A stretch of 64,000 nt of DNA from Vicinamibacterales bacterium (GCA_041394705.1 JAWKHS010000005.1:310001-374000); one strand, 5' to 3'; positions 40,312 to 51,893 are shown, counted from the first letter of the stretch. Notes: generated by a model not told the origin, from the sequence alone. Translations and numbers: made by a program.

Positions 40312-41217
40312 TCACATCACGGTCGCGCGGCGCATCACGGCCTCCGCCTTCGTCGCGATCTCGCGGGCGATGACCGTGGGGTCGCCCTGCTGGAAGCGCG
40401 CAGCGAAGAGTTCGACCGAGAGCGGACCGGCGTACCCGGCCTTGGCCAGGGCCTGCAGGATCGCCGTGAGCGGCGACACGCCGTCGCCCGGGATCTCGCG
40501 GGTGGTCAGCGAGAGCAGCTCGCGCTGGATGGCCGGCACGTCCTGGAAGTGCGCGTGCCCGATGTCGCCCGGCCGCAGGAGATCCAGGTCGGCCAGCTTG
40601 TTGAGGCCCGACCAGAAGTGGTAGCAGTCGAACACGATGGCCACGTTCGGGTGGGCGGCCGCCCGCACGAGGGGCAGGAGCGTTGTCAGGGTGGAGGCGA
40701 AGACCGACTGGCGCACGAACTCCACCATCACGACCAGGCCGTGCTGCCGCCCGATCTCACCCAGTTCGTGGAGACGCTCGGGCGCCGAGGCATACCCCTC
40801 CGGCGTGGGCGTCACCGCGGAGGCCGTGGTCGTGTAGGTGCGCGTCAGGCCCAGGGTGGCCAGCGTCTCGCACTGGGCCTTGAGCGCGTCGAGCGCGGCC
40901 GCGCGGTCGGGATTCGGCTCGATGAGGCCGCCGGCGCCGCACGAGGCCGAGACCGGCGTCAGGCCGTTGTCGGCGAGCACCCGCTTCGCGGCGGCCACCG
41001 ACTCCGTCTTCACGAACGCGTCCAGCACGTTCCAGGCGAGCTCCACCTGCGTGATCCCCGCCCGCGCCCAGCCCTCGAGCGACCCGCGGTAGCCGGCGCG
41101 CGCCGACGTGTTCTGGTGCAGCGCCAGCGTCATGGTGGGAGCCGCCCCTGCGGCCAGGACCTCGGCGGCCAGCAAAGCGGCGGGCGACAGCAGGATCTCG
41201 CGTCTCGACGGCGGCAT
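40312..41217 (-). CDS. Tat-exported xylose-isomerase-like TIM barrel protein
   Basis: 301 residues from ATG 41217 with GGAGG about 10 bases upstream. The N-terminus SRREILLSPAALLAAEVLAAG is a twin-arginine signal. The body is the AP-endonuclease-2/xylose isomerase-like fold: LALHQNTSARAGYRGS at strand 1, VMVEFVRQS, VAIVFDCYHFWSG and IGHAHFQDVP with acids and histidines suited to bind a divalent metal, ending in PLSVELFAARF. It is probably a sugar isomerase or epimerase working outside the cytoplasm. It is upstream of the TonB receptor on the same strand and has a relic paralogue on the receptor's other side. Confidence 0.85.
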   Translation of the reverse strand: MPPSRREILLSPAALLAAEVLAAGAAPTMTLALHQNTSARAGYRGSLEGWARAGITQVELAWNVLDAFVKTESVAAAKRVLADNGLTPVSASCGAGGLIEPNPDRAAALDALKAQCETLATLGLTRTYTTTASAVTPTPEGYASAPERLHELGEIGRQHGLVVMVEFVRQSVFASTLTTLLPLVRAAAHPNVAIVFDCYHFWSGLNKLADLDLLRPGDIGHAHFQDVPAIQRELLSLTTREIPGDGVSPLTAILQALAKAGYAGPLSVELFAARFQQGDPTVIAREIATKAEAVMRRATVM

Positions 41218-41351
41218 GGGCGTCTTCCCTCCAGCGGGTGCGCCTATCCTACGCCGCCTGCGCCGCCGCGCCGCCCGCGGGGCGTCGGGCGTCGTTTGAA
41301 CCGGACGGCTTGATCCGGGCCGCCGGCGACCAGACAATCGCGGCAGCCGCC

Positions 41352-42536
41352 ATGCCGAGACCCACGCCCCGCTCCTGCCTCGCCGCCGCCGTCACCGTCG
41401 CCCTCGCCGCCGCCACCCTGCGGGCCGCCCAGCCGGACGGCGGCTGGACGGCGGTGGCCGCCCGCTTCCAGCAGGGCGTCACGGCCGCGGGCATCGTCGG
41501 GGCGAGCGTGCTGTTCGTGAAGGACGGCGTCGTCGCGCACCGCGCGGTCGCCGGCCTGCAGGATCGGGCCACGGGCCGGCCGGTGGACGCCGACACGATC
41601 TTCCACTGGGCGTCGATCACCAAGACCTTCACCGGCGTCGCCATCATGCAGCTGCGCGACCGCGGGTTCTTCTCGCTGGACGATCCGGTCGTGACGTACG
41701 TCCCCGAGCTGGCCGAGGTGCACAATCCCTTCGGCGACATGTCCCAGGTGACCATCCGTCATCTGATGTCGCACAGCGGCGGCTTCCGCGCCGGGACGTG
41801 GCCCTGGGGCGGCGACCGGCCGTGGCACCCGTTCGAGCCCACGCGGTGGACCCAGCTGGTGGCGATGATGCCCTACACCGAGCTGCAGTTCCGTCCGGGC
41901 ACGAAGTACAGCTACTCGAATCCCGGCGTCATCTTCCTGGGCCGGATCATCGAGCGCTTCTCGGGCGACGATTACGAGATGTACGTCACCAAGAACATCC
42001 TGATGCCGCTCGGGATGACGCGCACGTTCTTCGACCGGGCCCCGGCGCACCTGCTGGCCCGGCGCTCCCACAGCTACGCCGGCACCGGCACGGACCTCGC
42101 CGAACAGCCCTTCGACTTCGACACGGGCATCACCGTCTCGAACGGCGGCCTGAACGCGCCGCTGGACGACATGGCGAAGTACCTCGCGTTCCTCATCGAC
42201 GGCAACGACGCCATCCTGAAACGCTCGTCGCTCCTCGAGATGGCCACGCCGCAGATCCGGGCGGCGGACGGCGAGGGCGGCAGCGGCGACGACGTCCAGG
42301 CCGGCCTGTCCTGTTTCATCGAGCGCCACGGCGGCGTGGAGCTCGTGGGCCACAGCGGCGATCAGAACGGGTTCATCTCGCACCTGTACGTCCACAGGCC
42401 GACGCGCTCGGGGTACGTGGTGTCGTTCAACACCAACGTCACCTCCACGCAGGCGCCGCGAACGACCACGCGCCAGGTGGACGACGATCTCCGCGAGGCC
42501 ATCGCCGGCGCGTTCTGGACGCCGGGCGGCCGCTGA
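41352..42536 (+). CDS. serine beta-lactamase-like hydrolase (class C / PBP fold), exported
   Basis: 394 residues. Signal peptide to about residue 26. The serine nucleophile is in S88-I-T-K91 (WASITKTF), the second motif is Y188-S-N190 (YSYSNPGVIF) and the third is HSG in GHSGDQNGF. The HSGGF segment after the first helix cluster is typical of esterase/D-aminopeptidase relatives. Natural substrates of this secreted family are usually esters or peptides; a role in drug resistance is not implied. A GACAAT hexamer (41333-41338) lies 13 bases before ATG. Convergent with the subtilase. Confidence 0.88.
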   Translation: MPRPTPRSCLAAAVTVALAAATLRAAQPDGGWTAVAARFQQGVTAAGIVGASVLFVKDGVVAHRAVAGLQDRATGRPVDADTIFHWASITKTFTGVAIMQLRDRGFFSLDDPVVTYVPELAEVHNPFGDMSQVTIRHLMSHSGGFRAGTWPWGGDRPWHPFEPTRWTQLVAMMPYTELQFRPGTKYSYSNPGVIFLGRIIERFSGDDYEMYVTKNILMPLGMTRTFFDRAPAHLLARRSHSYAGTGTDLAEQPFDFDTGITVSNGGLNAPLDDMAKYLAFLIDGNDAILKRSSLLEMATPQIRAADGEGGSGDDVQAGLSCFIERHGGVELVGHSGDQNGFISHLYVHRPTRSGYVVSFNTNVTSTQAPRTTTRQVDDDLREAIAGAFWTPGGR

Positions 42537-42545
42537 AGCGGCCGC
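42526..42545. terminator. 8-bp stem-loop spanning a stop codon at a convergent junction
   Basis: GCGGCCGC / GCGGCCGC with a TGAA loop; the TGA is the stop of the serine hydrolase gene. Only 27 bases separate the two convergent genes. No T-tract. Confidence 0.45.
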
Positions 42546-42563
42546 GCCGGAACCCCGCGTCCG

Positions 42564-45374
<2,811 letters not shown>

Positions 45375-45502
45375 GGGAGGTCCTGGGCAGGCGAACGCTG
45401 CCGTACCCGTAGTAATCGAGCCGCGCGCAGCGGACTTGAATCGGCCGGGCGGGCACCCGGCCAGGCGTCAAGCGTCCGCCGGCGCGGCCGATTTGGCGGT
45501 CA

Positions 45503-45922
45503 GTGCCGCCGTCCTTCGCCGACGTCCTCGATGAGGCGCTCCGGAGCGTCGGGCCGGGATCGCCCGCCTGGACGCGTCCGGTCGCCGAGGCGTCTCGGCC
45601 GCACCCGCTGCTCGGGACTCCGCCGGTGAGCGCCGCGCCCTGGGCGTGGTCGGCTGCGTATCCGGCGCCCGTCCGGCCGGTCCATCGCCTGAGCGAGGCC
45701 CAGCGCGCGGCCTTCGACCGGCTGGTCGAGCTGGGGGCCACGTTGTCCCTGGCCTTCCTGAGCGCCGAGCTCCGACGCGAGTACCGGCGACTGGCGCGCC
45801 GGTATCATCCCGACGCGCAGGCCGGCGCGCCGCCGGACCTCCGCGCGGCGCTGGCCGACCGGTTCCGAGCCGCGACCGACGCCTACCGCTGTCTGTCCGC
45901 CGTCTTCGAACCGCTGCCGTAG
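45503..45922 (+). CDS. J-domain (DnaJ-like) protein
   Basis: 139 residues from GTG 45503. The C-terminal half is a J-domain with the diagnostic HPD (RRLARRYHPDAQ) between two helices, and a third helix RFRAATDAYRCLSAVF. The N-terminal half is proline- and alanine-rich without a fold signature. A J-domain stimulates a DnaK ATPase. No dnaK or grpE is near, so it is a solitary co-chaperone adaptor; its client is unknown. No ribosome-binding site is obvious, and an upstream start is not excluded. Confidence 0.75.
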   Translation: MPPSFADVLDEALRSVGPGSPAWTRPVAEASRPHPLLGTPPVSAAPWAWSAAYPAPVRPVHRLSEAQRAAFDRLVELGATLSLAFLSAELRREYRRLARRYHPDAQAGAPPDLRAALADRFRAATDAYRCLSAVFEPLP

Positions 45923-45951
45923 CCGGCGGGAGGGCCGCGCCGGTGCCTGCG

Positions 45952-45957
45952 TAGAAT
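45952..45957 (+). promoter_or_regulatory. -10 TAGAAT upstream of an unknown membrane-anchored protein
   Basis: Lies 18 bases before ATG 45976. A GGAGGGG run between them could serve as ribosome-binding site, so the leader would be about 11 bases. Confidence 0.4.
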
Positions 45958-45975
45958 GGCGGGCGCGGAGGGGCC

Positions 45976-46806
45976 ATGGCCATCTGGGTGATCTTCGGAC
46001 TCGCGGCGATCGTCATCGCGGTCGTCATCGCACGCATGGGCCGCTCGTCGAGCACGCCCGCGTGGCACGACGCCGCGCGCGCCGAGACGCTGCGCTCGGT
46101 GCTCGCGGGACGAGGGCTGGAGGCGCAGCCGGCACCGAAAGCGCCGGTCCCGATGCCCGACTTCCGTCTGCCGATCGAGTGGGGCTGGCGGTCGGCCGCC
46201 GGAGCGGAGGCCACCGCCGGAGACGCCCGCTGGGTGATCTACGACGCCGAGTCGCGCGCCAGCTCCGTGGCCGGCTGCAACAGCGTCCAGTCGTCCAGCG
46301 GCGACACGGTGGTGGTGCGCCACACCGTGGTGGCCGTGACCTCCGACAGGCTGACCCTGCCCGCGTTCACGCTCGTGCCCAACGTGCGCCACCAGCTCGG
46401 TCAGGCGCTGCCGGCCCGGCTGCAGGAGGCCGGGCTCGGCGAGTCGAAGGCCGCGGCGTGGGCGGCGCGCGCCGCCAGCACGCTCGGGCGGCTCGACGAG
46501 CACGGGACGGCCCTGCCGTTTCCGGACGCTCCCGGGTTCGCCGACGCGTTCCGCGTCGTCGGGGACGACGGGACCGCCGTGGTGGCGCTCTTCCCCGGCG
46601 AGGCGATCGCGGAGTTCCGCCAGCGCCCGTGGGCCATCGTGGAGGGCCAGGGCCGCTGGCTGGCCGTCAGCCGGTACACGGCCGCGGCGTATCGCACGCG
46701 CGACGAGTTCACGAAGGACGGGTGGCTCTCGTCCGACAGCGCTGGCGAGGTCGCCGCGCTCGCGGAGGCCCTCCTCTCCCGCTGGGGGCGGCCGCCGCGC
46801 GCGTAG
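45976..46806 (+). CDS. membrane-anchored protein of unknown function
   Basis: 276 residues. One N-terminal helix (2-19) followed by a mixed alpha/beta domain facing the cytoplasm or periplasm. A stretch near 180-210 (FADAFRVVGDDGTAVVALFPGEAI) and a following EGQGRWLAVSRY recur in uncharacterised proteins with a single anchor, but I could not assign a family. The start is supported by GGAGGGG a few bases upstream and by a TAGAAT hexamer. Not obviously in an operon with the J-domain gene, although only 53 bases separate them. Confidence 0.75.
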   Translation: MAIWVIFGLAAIVIAVVIARMGRSSSTPAWHDAARAETLRSVLAGRGLEAQPAPKAPVPMPDFRLPIEWGWRSAAGAEATAGDARWVIYDAESRASSVAGCNSVQSSSGDTVVVRHTVVAVTSDRLTLPAFTLVPNVRHQLGQALPARLQEAGLGESKAAAWAARAASTLGRLDEHGTALPFPDAPGFADAFRVVGDDGTAVVALFPGEAIAEFRQRPWAIVEGQGRWLAVSRYTAAAYRTRDEFTKDGWLSSDSAGEVAALAEALLSRWGRPPRA

Positions 46807-46903
46807 TGGCCTGTCGGCCGACGCGCAGGTCCACGCCGGCCTGTCTCGAGGCGTGGATGACGGCGAGGTCCGGGTTGTCGATCCCGTAGCGTGCCGCGTC
46901 GTT
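46805..46903 (-). pseudogene. relic of a DsrE/DsrF-like protein gene
   Basis: Minus-strand translation reads NDAARYGIDNPDLAVIHASR and then QAGVDLRVGRQAT. DsrE-family proteins carry YRxRFGxDNPNLALL-type helices followed by AGVEVYVCGQ. The match covers about 33 residues. The frame has no start or stop of its own kind here and runs into the end of the convergent gene, so it is a fragment. The family's cysteine position is arginine or glycine in this copy. Confidence 0.45.
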
Positions 46904-47059
46904 TCGCGCCGGGCGATCGGCGCGCGGGTTCGCCGGCGCCATTTTGCACGGCGCAATTCCCGCGATGGCTGAAGGCCGTGGAGGGAAATGATAGGCTGTG
47001 CGTTCGTTCGCGGGCCAGACGTTCGGGCCGCGGAGTTCTTTTCAGTTCAACGTTCAACG
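46904..47059. other. upstream region of the hybrid histidine kinase
   Basis: This stretch is more A/T-rich than its surroundings. It holds GTTCAACGTTCAACG, a direct repeat of 7-8 bases touching the ATG, and an ATGATAGGCT segment near 46988. No clear ribosome-binding site is seen. Confidence 0.3.
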
Positions 47060-48958
47060 ATGAAGCAGCCGAACGGTCTGGATCCCTCCGCCGACCCCGG
47101 TGGAAAGTCGCTCAAAGAAGAACTTTACGAACTCCTGGTCACACACCTTCCGTCCAGCGCCGTGATGATGTTCGATCACGACCTGAGGTTCGTGCTGGCG
47201 GACGGACCCGAACTGGCCAGGACCGGCACCAGCAAGGCCGCCCTCGAGGGCCGGCCGCTGTACGACGCCGTCGACCCCGCCTTCGCGGCGCTGGTCGAGC
47301 CCAACCTGCGCGCCGCGCTGGCGGGCCGGCGGTTCCGCGCCGAGCTGCCATTCGGCGACGCGACCTACGCCTACGCGTACGTGCCCGTGCCCGATGCCTC
47401 GGGCGAGATCCGCTACGCCCTGGTCATGGCACAGGACGTCACGGACCTGCGGCGCGCGGAACAGCGGGCCGTGCAGAGCGAGGCGCGGCTGCGGGATCTC
47501 GTCGGCAGCCTGCCCGCCGTGGTCTTCGCGGTGGGCGCCGATCGCCGCCTCCGCTTCGTGGACGGCATGGGCCTGCAGCGCCTCGGCGTCCAGGCGGCCA
47601 ACCTCGTCGGCCTCCCGGCCGACGAGGCCTACCTGGGCGACCCCAAGGACCTCAAGGGGCTGAACGCGGCCCTGGCCGGCGAGCGCGTGGTGGAGGACCT
47701 GCCCATCCGGGGCCGCGTCTTCGAGACGCGGCACCTCCCAGTGACGGGGCCCGACGGCGGCGTGACCGAAGTGGTCGGCATCGCCGTGGACGTCACCGAG
47801 CAGCGCCGCTTCCAGGCGCTGGACCTGCAGCGCCAGAAGCTCGAGGCCATCGGGCGGCTGGCCGGCGGCATCGCCCACGACTTCAACAACATGCTGACCG
47901 TGATCCTGGGGAACGCCGAGCAGGCGATCGCGGGCGCGGCGCCGGGCACGGCGCTGTACGACCAGATGGCCCAGATCCGCCACGCGGCGGAGCATTCGGC
48001 CCGCCTCACGCGCCGCCTGCTCGCGTTCGGCCGGAAGCAGGTGGTGAAGCCGCGCGTGCTGGACGTGAACCACTCGGTCGCGTCCGCGCTGGTGCTGCTC
48101 GGCCGGCTCCTGGGCGAGAACGTGGAGCTCACGTGGCGCCCCGGCACGGCCGTGTGGCCGGTGGAGGCCGATCCCGATCAGCTCGAGCAGGTGCTGACGA
48201 ACCTCTGCCTCAACGCGCGTGACGCGATCGCCGACGTGGGGCACGTCACCGTCACCACCGAGAACGTCACCCTGAGCCCCGAGGACTGCGCGGGGCATCC
48301 CGAGTTCGTCCCCGGCGACTTCGTCCGCCTGACGGTGGCCGACGACGGCCGGGGCATGAGCGAGGAGACGCTGCGCCTGGCCTTCGAGCCCTTCTTCAGC
48401 ACCAAGGACGCGAGCGAGAGCGCCGGCCTCGGCCTGGCGACGGTGCTCGGCATCGTGAAGCAGTGCGGGGGCTTCGTGACGGCGACGAGCGCGCCGGGCG
48501 AGGGCGCCACCTTCCACGTGTACCTGCCACGGACGGCGCGGCGGCGGCCAGCGCCGCCCCCGCCGGCCGATGCGCCAGCCGCGCCGAGCGTCGGGACCGA
48601 GACCGTGCTCCTCGTGGAGGACGAGGCCTCCGTGCTCCGGCTGGAACGGCGCGCCCTCGAGAAGCTCGGGTACACGGTGATCGCGGCCGACGGCCCGGAG
48701 AAGGCGCTCCGCCTGGCCGCGGAGGCCCCGGGCCCCATCCATCTCCTCATCACCGACGTGGTGATGCCGGGCATGAACGGACGCGAGCTGGCGCGCCGGC
48801 TTCGGGGCGCGGCGCCGGATCTGCGCGTGCTGTTCGTGTCGGGATACGCGGACACCGAGGTGGCCGACGACCGCGTCCCGGCCAGGGACGGCTTCCTCCT
48901 GAAGCCGTTCACGCTCGGCGGGCTCGCGAGCCGGATTCGCGAGGTCCTCGATCGGTAG
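47060..48958 (+). CDS. PAS-containing hybrid histidine kinase with receiver domain
   Basis: 632 residues from ATG 47060; an in-frame ATG at 46988 would add 24 residues of unusual composition. Two PAS domains (about 25-135 and 140-250; the first ends in MAQDVTDLRRAE and the second in IAVDVTEQRR). Dimerisation box IAHDFNNMLTVI with H273, the DFNN subtype, then an ATPase domain with VLTNLCLNARDAI and GLGLATVLGIV. The C-terminal receiver (about 515-632) has phospho-acceptor D566 (LLITDVVMPG) and K615. No membrane helix, so it senses an internal signal. No DNA-binding regulator is adjacent, so output is unknown. Confidence 0.92.
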   Translation: MKQPNGLDPSADPGGKSLKEELYELLVTHLPSSAVMMFDHDLRFVLADGPELARTGTSKAALEGRPLYDAVDPAFAALVEPNLRAALAGRRFRAELPFGDATYAYAYVPVPDASGEIRYALVMAQDVTDLRRAEQRAVQSEARLRDLVGSLPAVVFAVGADRRLRFVDGMGLQRLGVQAANLVGLPADEAYLGDPKDLKGLNAALAGERVVEDLPIRGRVFETRHLPVTGPDGGVTEVVGIAVDVTEQRRFQALDLQRQKLEAIGRLAGGIAHDFNNMLTVILGNAEQAIAGAAPGTALYDQMAQIRHAAEHSARLTRRLLAFGRKQVVKPRVLDVNHSVASALVLLGRLLGENVELTWRPGTAVWPVEADPDQLEQVLTNLCLNARDAIADVGHVTVTTENVTLSPEDCAGHPEFVPGDFVRLTVADDGRGMSEETLRLAFEPFFSTKDASESAGLGLATVLGIVKQCGGFVTATSAPGEGATFHVYLPRTARRRPAPPPPADAPAAPSVGTETVLLVEDEASVLRLERRALEKLGYTVIAADGPEKALRLAAEAPGPIHLLITDVVMPGMNGRELARRLRGAAPDLRVLFVSGYADTEVADDRVPARDGFLLKPFTLGGLASRIREVLDR

Positions 48959-48987
48959 TCCTTGGCGTGCCAGGCGGCGGCGTCGGC

Positions 48988-48993
48988 TACGAT
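48988..48993 (+). promoter_or_regulatory. -10 TACGAT, 7 bases before GTG 49001
   Basis: Matches four of six consensus bases. GGACCGC separates it from a GTG start; the in-frame ATG at 48992 overlaps the hexamer and cannot be used by this transcript. Predicts a leaderless mRNA. Confidence 0.45.
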
Positions 48994-49000
48994 GGACCGC

Positions 49001-49261
49001 GTGGTGACGGCTGGCGCCAGACTGGTGATGTACACGAAGCCCGGCTGCCACCTGTGCGAGGACATGCGCGACGTGGTGCAACGGGCGCTCCGCGGCACGG
49101 CGGCCACGCTCGAGGAGCGCAACATCGCCCTGAACCTGGTCGACTACGAGCGCTACAAGCACGACATCCCGGTGCTTCTCGTGGACGGACGCGAGGTGGC
49201 CCGCTACCGCATCACCGACGACGCGCTCGTCGTGGCGCTTCGGGCCGCGGGCATCCGCTAG
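49001..49261 (+). CDS. glutaredoxin/thioredoxin-fold protein (DUF836-like)
   Basis: 86 residues from GTG 49001. The fold opens VMYTKPGCHLCEDM with a CxxC redox pair (C-H-L-C) and continues with a cis-proline region DIPVLLVDGREVARYRI. It is a small stand-alone glutaredoxin-like oxidoreductase of the cytoplasm. The upstream TACGAT hexamer decides the start. A slightly longer form with ATG 48992 is possible. Convergent with the amidase pseudogene. Confidence 0.8.
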   Translation: MVTAGARLVMYTKPGCHLCEDMRDVVQRALRGTAATLEERNIALNLVDYERYKHDIPVLLVDGREVARYRITDDALVVALRAAGIR

Positions 49262-49298
49262 CCGGGCCCGGTGCCGGCAGGCGCACCGCCGCGTGGGG

Positions 49299-50725
49299 CT
49301 ATGCGTCCGACGGGTCCACGGGCAGGCGCGCGAACATGCCGGCCCTCGCCTCGATGGCCGCTCCCGCCGCCAGGCACAGGTCTTCCCGGAAGCGCGGCCC
49401 CACGATCTGGACGCCCATCGGCAGGCCGTCCACGACGCCGGTCGGCACGGCGAGCCCCGGGAGCCCGAGCACCGGCACGGCGGTCAGGGTGACCGACTCG
49501 CGCCACATCGCGGCGGTGCGGTCGGCGCTCTCGAGGTCGAAGCCCTTCCGGTAGACGGGCTCGGTGCACACGGGCGCCAGGACCAGGGGCACGTCGTCCA
49601 GGAACTGCTGCCAGTCGCGCACCACCCGGGCCCTGAGCGCGAGCGCCCTCATATAGGCCACGCCGTCGGCGGCCGGGTGCGCCTCGAGCATGAGGCCCAT
49701 GGCCCGCCGGATGCCGTCGTCCCCGTGCTGCTCGATGAGCGGCCACAGGTACTCGCGGATCTCGGGCATCTGCATCCCGAACCACAGCTCCTTGGCGCGC
49801 GTGAACCCCGGCGTGGGCCGATCGACGATCTCGTAGCCCGCCTCGGCCAGCCACGCGGCGGCCTGCACGAGCGCGGCCGTCACGACGGGATGGAGGCGCG
49901 CGCCGTCGAGGTCGTCGGGCTCGGTCACCACGGCGACCCGCACGGGCGTCGGCGGACCAGCCCCGTCGAGCGGCGCGGGCACCCACCAGGGATCGCGGGC
50001 GTCCCGGGCTGCCATGGCGTCGAGGGCCAGGCGGAGATCGCGGATCGACCGCGCGATCGGCCCCTGCACCGACAGGAGCTGCGACGAGATGGACCGCTCC
50101 GCGGTCGCGGTGGGATTGAAGGCCGGCACCCGGCCGAACGACGGCCGCAGGCCCACGAGCCCGCAGGCGTACGCGGGGTACCGGATGGACCCGGCGATGT
50201 CGTTGCCGTGGGCGATGGGCACGATGCCCGACGCCACCGCGGAGGCCGCGCCGCCGCTCGATCCGCCGGGCGTGTGCGGGCGCGACCACGGGTTGACCGT
50301 GACGCCGCGGAGGTCGTTCGCCGTGTCGAGGCGAAAGCTGAAGGCGGGCGTGTTGGTGCGCCCCAGGAACAGGGCGCCGGCCGCGCGCAGGTTGGCGACG
50401 ACCGGGCTGTCGGCGAGGCCAGGAGATCGCGGTAGGCGACGACGCCGTTGGTGGTCGCGCACCCGGCCTGATCCACGTTTTCCTTGATGGCCACGGGCAC
50501 GCCGTGGAGCGGGCCCAGCGGGTCGCCGCGCCCGACGGCCTCGTCGGCGCGGTCCGCGGCGGCCAGGGCCTGGGCACCCAGGTCCACCGTGACGGCGTTC
50601 AGCGCCGGGTTCACGGCGGCCATGCGATCCAGGCACGCGGACACGACCTCCCGCGACGACACCTCGCGCCGGGCGATCGCCTCGGCCATCCTCGTCGCGT
50701 CCCAGCGCCACATCTCGTCAGCCAT
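49299..50725 (-). pseudogene. amidase (amidase signature family) interrupted by one frameshift
   Basis: The N-terminal part (MADEMWRWDATRMAEAIAR... to NGVVAYRDLLAS) reads in one frame from ATG 50725. The rest (ADSPVVANLRAAGALFLG...) reads in another frame to the stop at 49299. The lesion is at about 50410-50425, where a single missing base restores continuity. All signature parts exist: catalytic lysine in GVPVAIKENV, and GGSSGGAASAVASG with GNDIAGSIRYPA for the two serines. Without the shift the protein would be about 475 residues, the normal length for the family. It is either a recent pseudogene or a sequencing error. Confidence 0.85.
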
Positions 50726-50754
50726 GTCTCACCCCGCGCGCTTCCGAAGCGTAG

Positions 50755-50760
50755 TAGAGT
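50755..50760 (+). promoter_or_regulatory. -10 TAGAGT, 7 bases before ATG 50768
   Basis: Four of six bases match. CGCGCCC separates hexamer and start, so the transcript would be leaderless. It lies in the 42-bp gap divergent from the amidase. Confidence 0.45.
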
Positions 50761-50767
50761 CGCGCCC

Positions 50768-51829
50768 ATGCTGCGCCGAGGAATTCTGGCGGCCGTCTCT
50801 GCCGCGGCCCTGACGACGTCCTGTTCCGTGCAGGCGCCGGCCCCGGAGTCCACGGCTGCGACGCCCGCGTCCGCGGCGGCGCAGGGTCCCATCGGCCCGC
50901 CGGGCGCCACGGAGCTCCGCGCCACCTTCCTCGGCACGGGCGCACCCCGGCCGTCGCTCGATCGCTACGGTCCGGCCACGCTCATCGAGGCCGGGACCGA
51001 GCGGGTGCTGGTGGATCCGGGCCCGGGGCTGCGCGAACGCCTGCTGCAGGCCGGATCGTTCGAGCTCATCAGCGGCATCGACCACGTCCTCGTCAGCCAC
51101 CTGCACTACGACCACACAATCAGCCTGCCCGACCTCTGGCTCACGGGCTGGCTCTTCGGGCGGCGGACGCCGCTCGTCGTCGAAGGGCCCGTGGGCACCG
51201 AGGCGATGATGCGCCACTTCGAACAGGCGTACGCCTGGGACACGGCCTACCGCACGGCCGTCGGCGTGCCCGCCGCCGGCGTCCAGATCGCGGCGAGGGA
51301 CGTCACGCCCGGCGTCGTGTTCGAGCGGAACGACCTGAAGGTCACGGCGTTCGAGGTGGAGCACATGCCCATCGACATCGCGACGCGGCAGCGCCTGCCG
51401 TTCGAGGGACAGACCTTCGGATTCCGCTTCGACTTCCACGGCCACTCGCTGGTGCTCTCGGGCGACACGCGCCCGACCGACGCGGTGGTGGCGCAGGCGC
51501 GTGGCGTGGACGTCCTGGTGCACGAGGTCCAGGTGCCGTCGCCGGACGAGACGGAGGAGGCCAAGCTGGCCAACGTCAGCCTGTCCGTGCACAGCGAGCC
51601 GAAGGCCGTGGCCGAGATCTTCGCGAAGGCACAGCCGAAGATGGCCATCTACTCGCACATCATTCCGCCGGATGTCACCGAGGCCGAGCTCCGGGCGGCG
51701 ACGCCCTACTCCGGCCCCCTCACGGTGGCGCACGACCTCCTGATGGTCACGATCGGCGATGGGATCGTCGTGGCCGATCGCCCGCGGGCCGCGGTGCAGA
51801 GCTTCGAGCGGTCGGGCGCCATCCGGTAG
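50768..51829 (+). CDS. MBL-fold hydrolase, predicted lipoprotein
   Basis: 353 residues. The signal ends in ALTTSC with lipobox cysteine C19, and a Ser/Thr/Ala-rich linker (20-45) follows. The metallo-beta-lactamase fold has H111-x-H113-x-D115-H116 (VSHLHYDHTIS), a second-half VLSGDTRPTD and a late SHIIPP histidine. The FLGTGAPRPSLDRYGP opening resembles the RNase Z/arylsulfatase-like branch, in which a single open-ended group binds two zincs; here an exported lipoprotein acts outside. The substrate is unknown; phosphodiesters or sulfates are possible. Confidence 0.85.
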   Translation: MLRRGILAAVSAAALTTSCSVQAPAPESTAATPASAAAQGPIGPPGATELRATFLGTGAPRPSLDRYGPATLIEAGTERVLVDPGPGLRERLLQAGSFELISGIDHVLVSHLHYDHTISLPDLWLTGWLFGRRTPLVVEGPVGTEAMMRHFEQAYAWDTAYRTAVGVPAAGVQIAARDVTPGVVFERNDLKVTAFEVEHMPIDIATRQRLPFEGQTFGFRFDFHGHSLVLSGDTRPTDAVVAQARGVDVLVHEVQVPSPDETEEAKLANVSLSVHSEPKAVAEIFAKAQPKMAIYSHIIPPDVTEAELRAATPYSGPLTVAHDLLMVTIGDGIVVADRPRAAVQSFERSGAIR

Positions 51830-51882
51830 CGACGCGGACCGCCGCCGCCGCGGCCGCCGGGCTCCGGTCTGTACCACCGTGG

Positions 51883-51888
51883 CACAAT
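51883..51888 (+). promoter_or_regulatory. -10-like CACAAT, 5 bases before GTG 51894
   Basis: Four of six matches. Predicts a leaderless HipA-like/DUF3037 operon. Weaker than the other examples because the first base is C. Confidence 0.35.
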
Positions 51889-51893
51889 GTCGC

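Noticed and set aside
37212..40373. 1053-codon antisense frame opposite the Oar-like receptor
   Set aside because: Low-complexity Arg/Val/Gly sequence and no motif; the receptor on the other strand has full domain structure.
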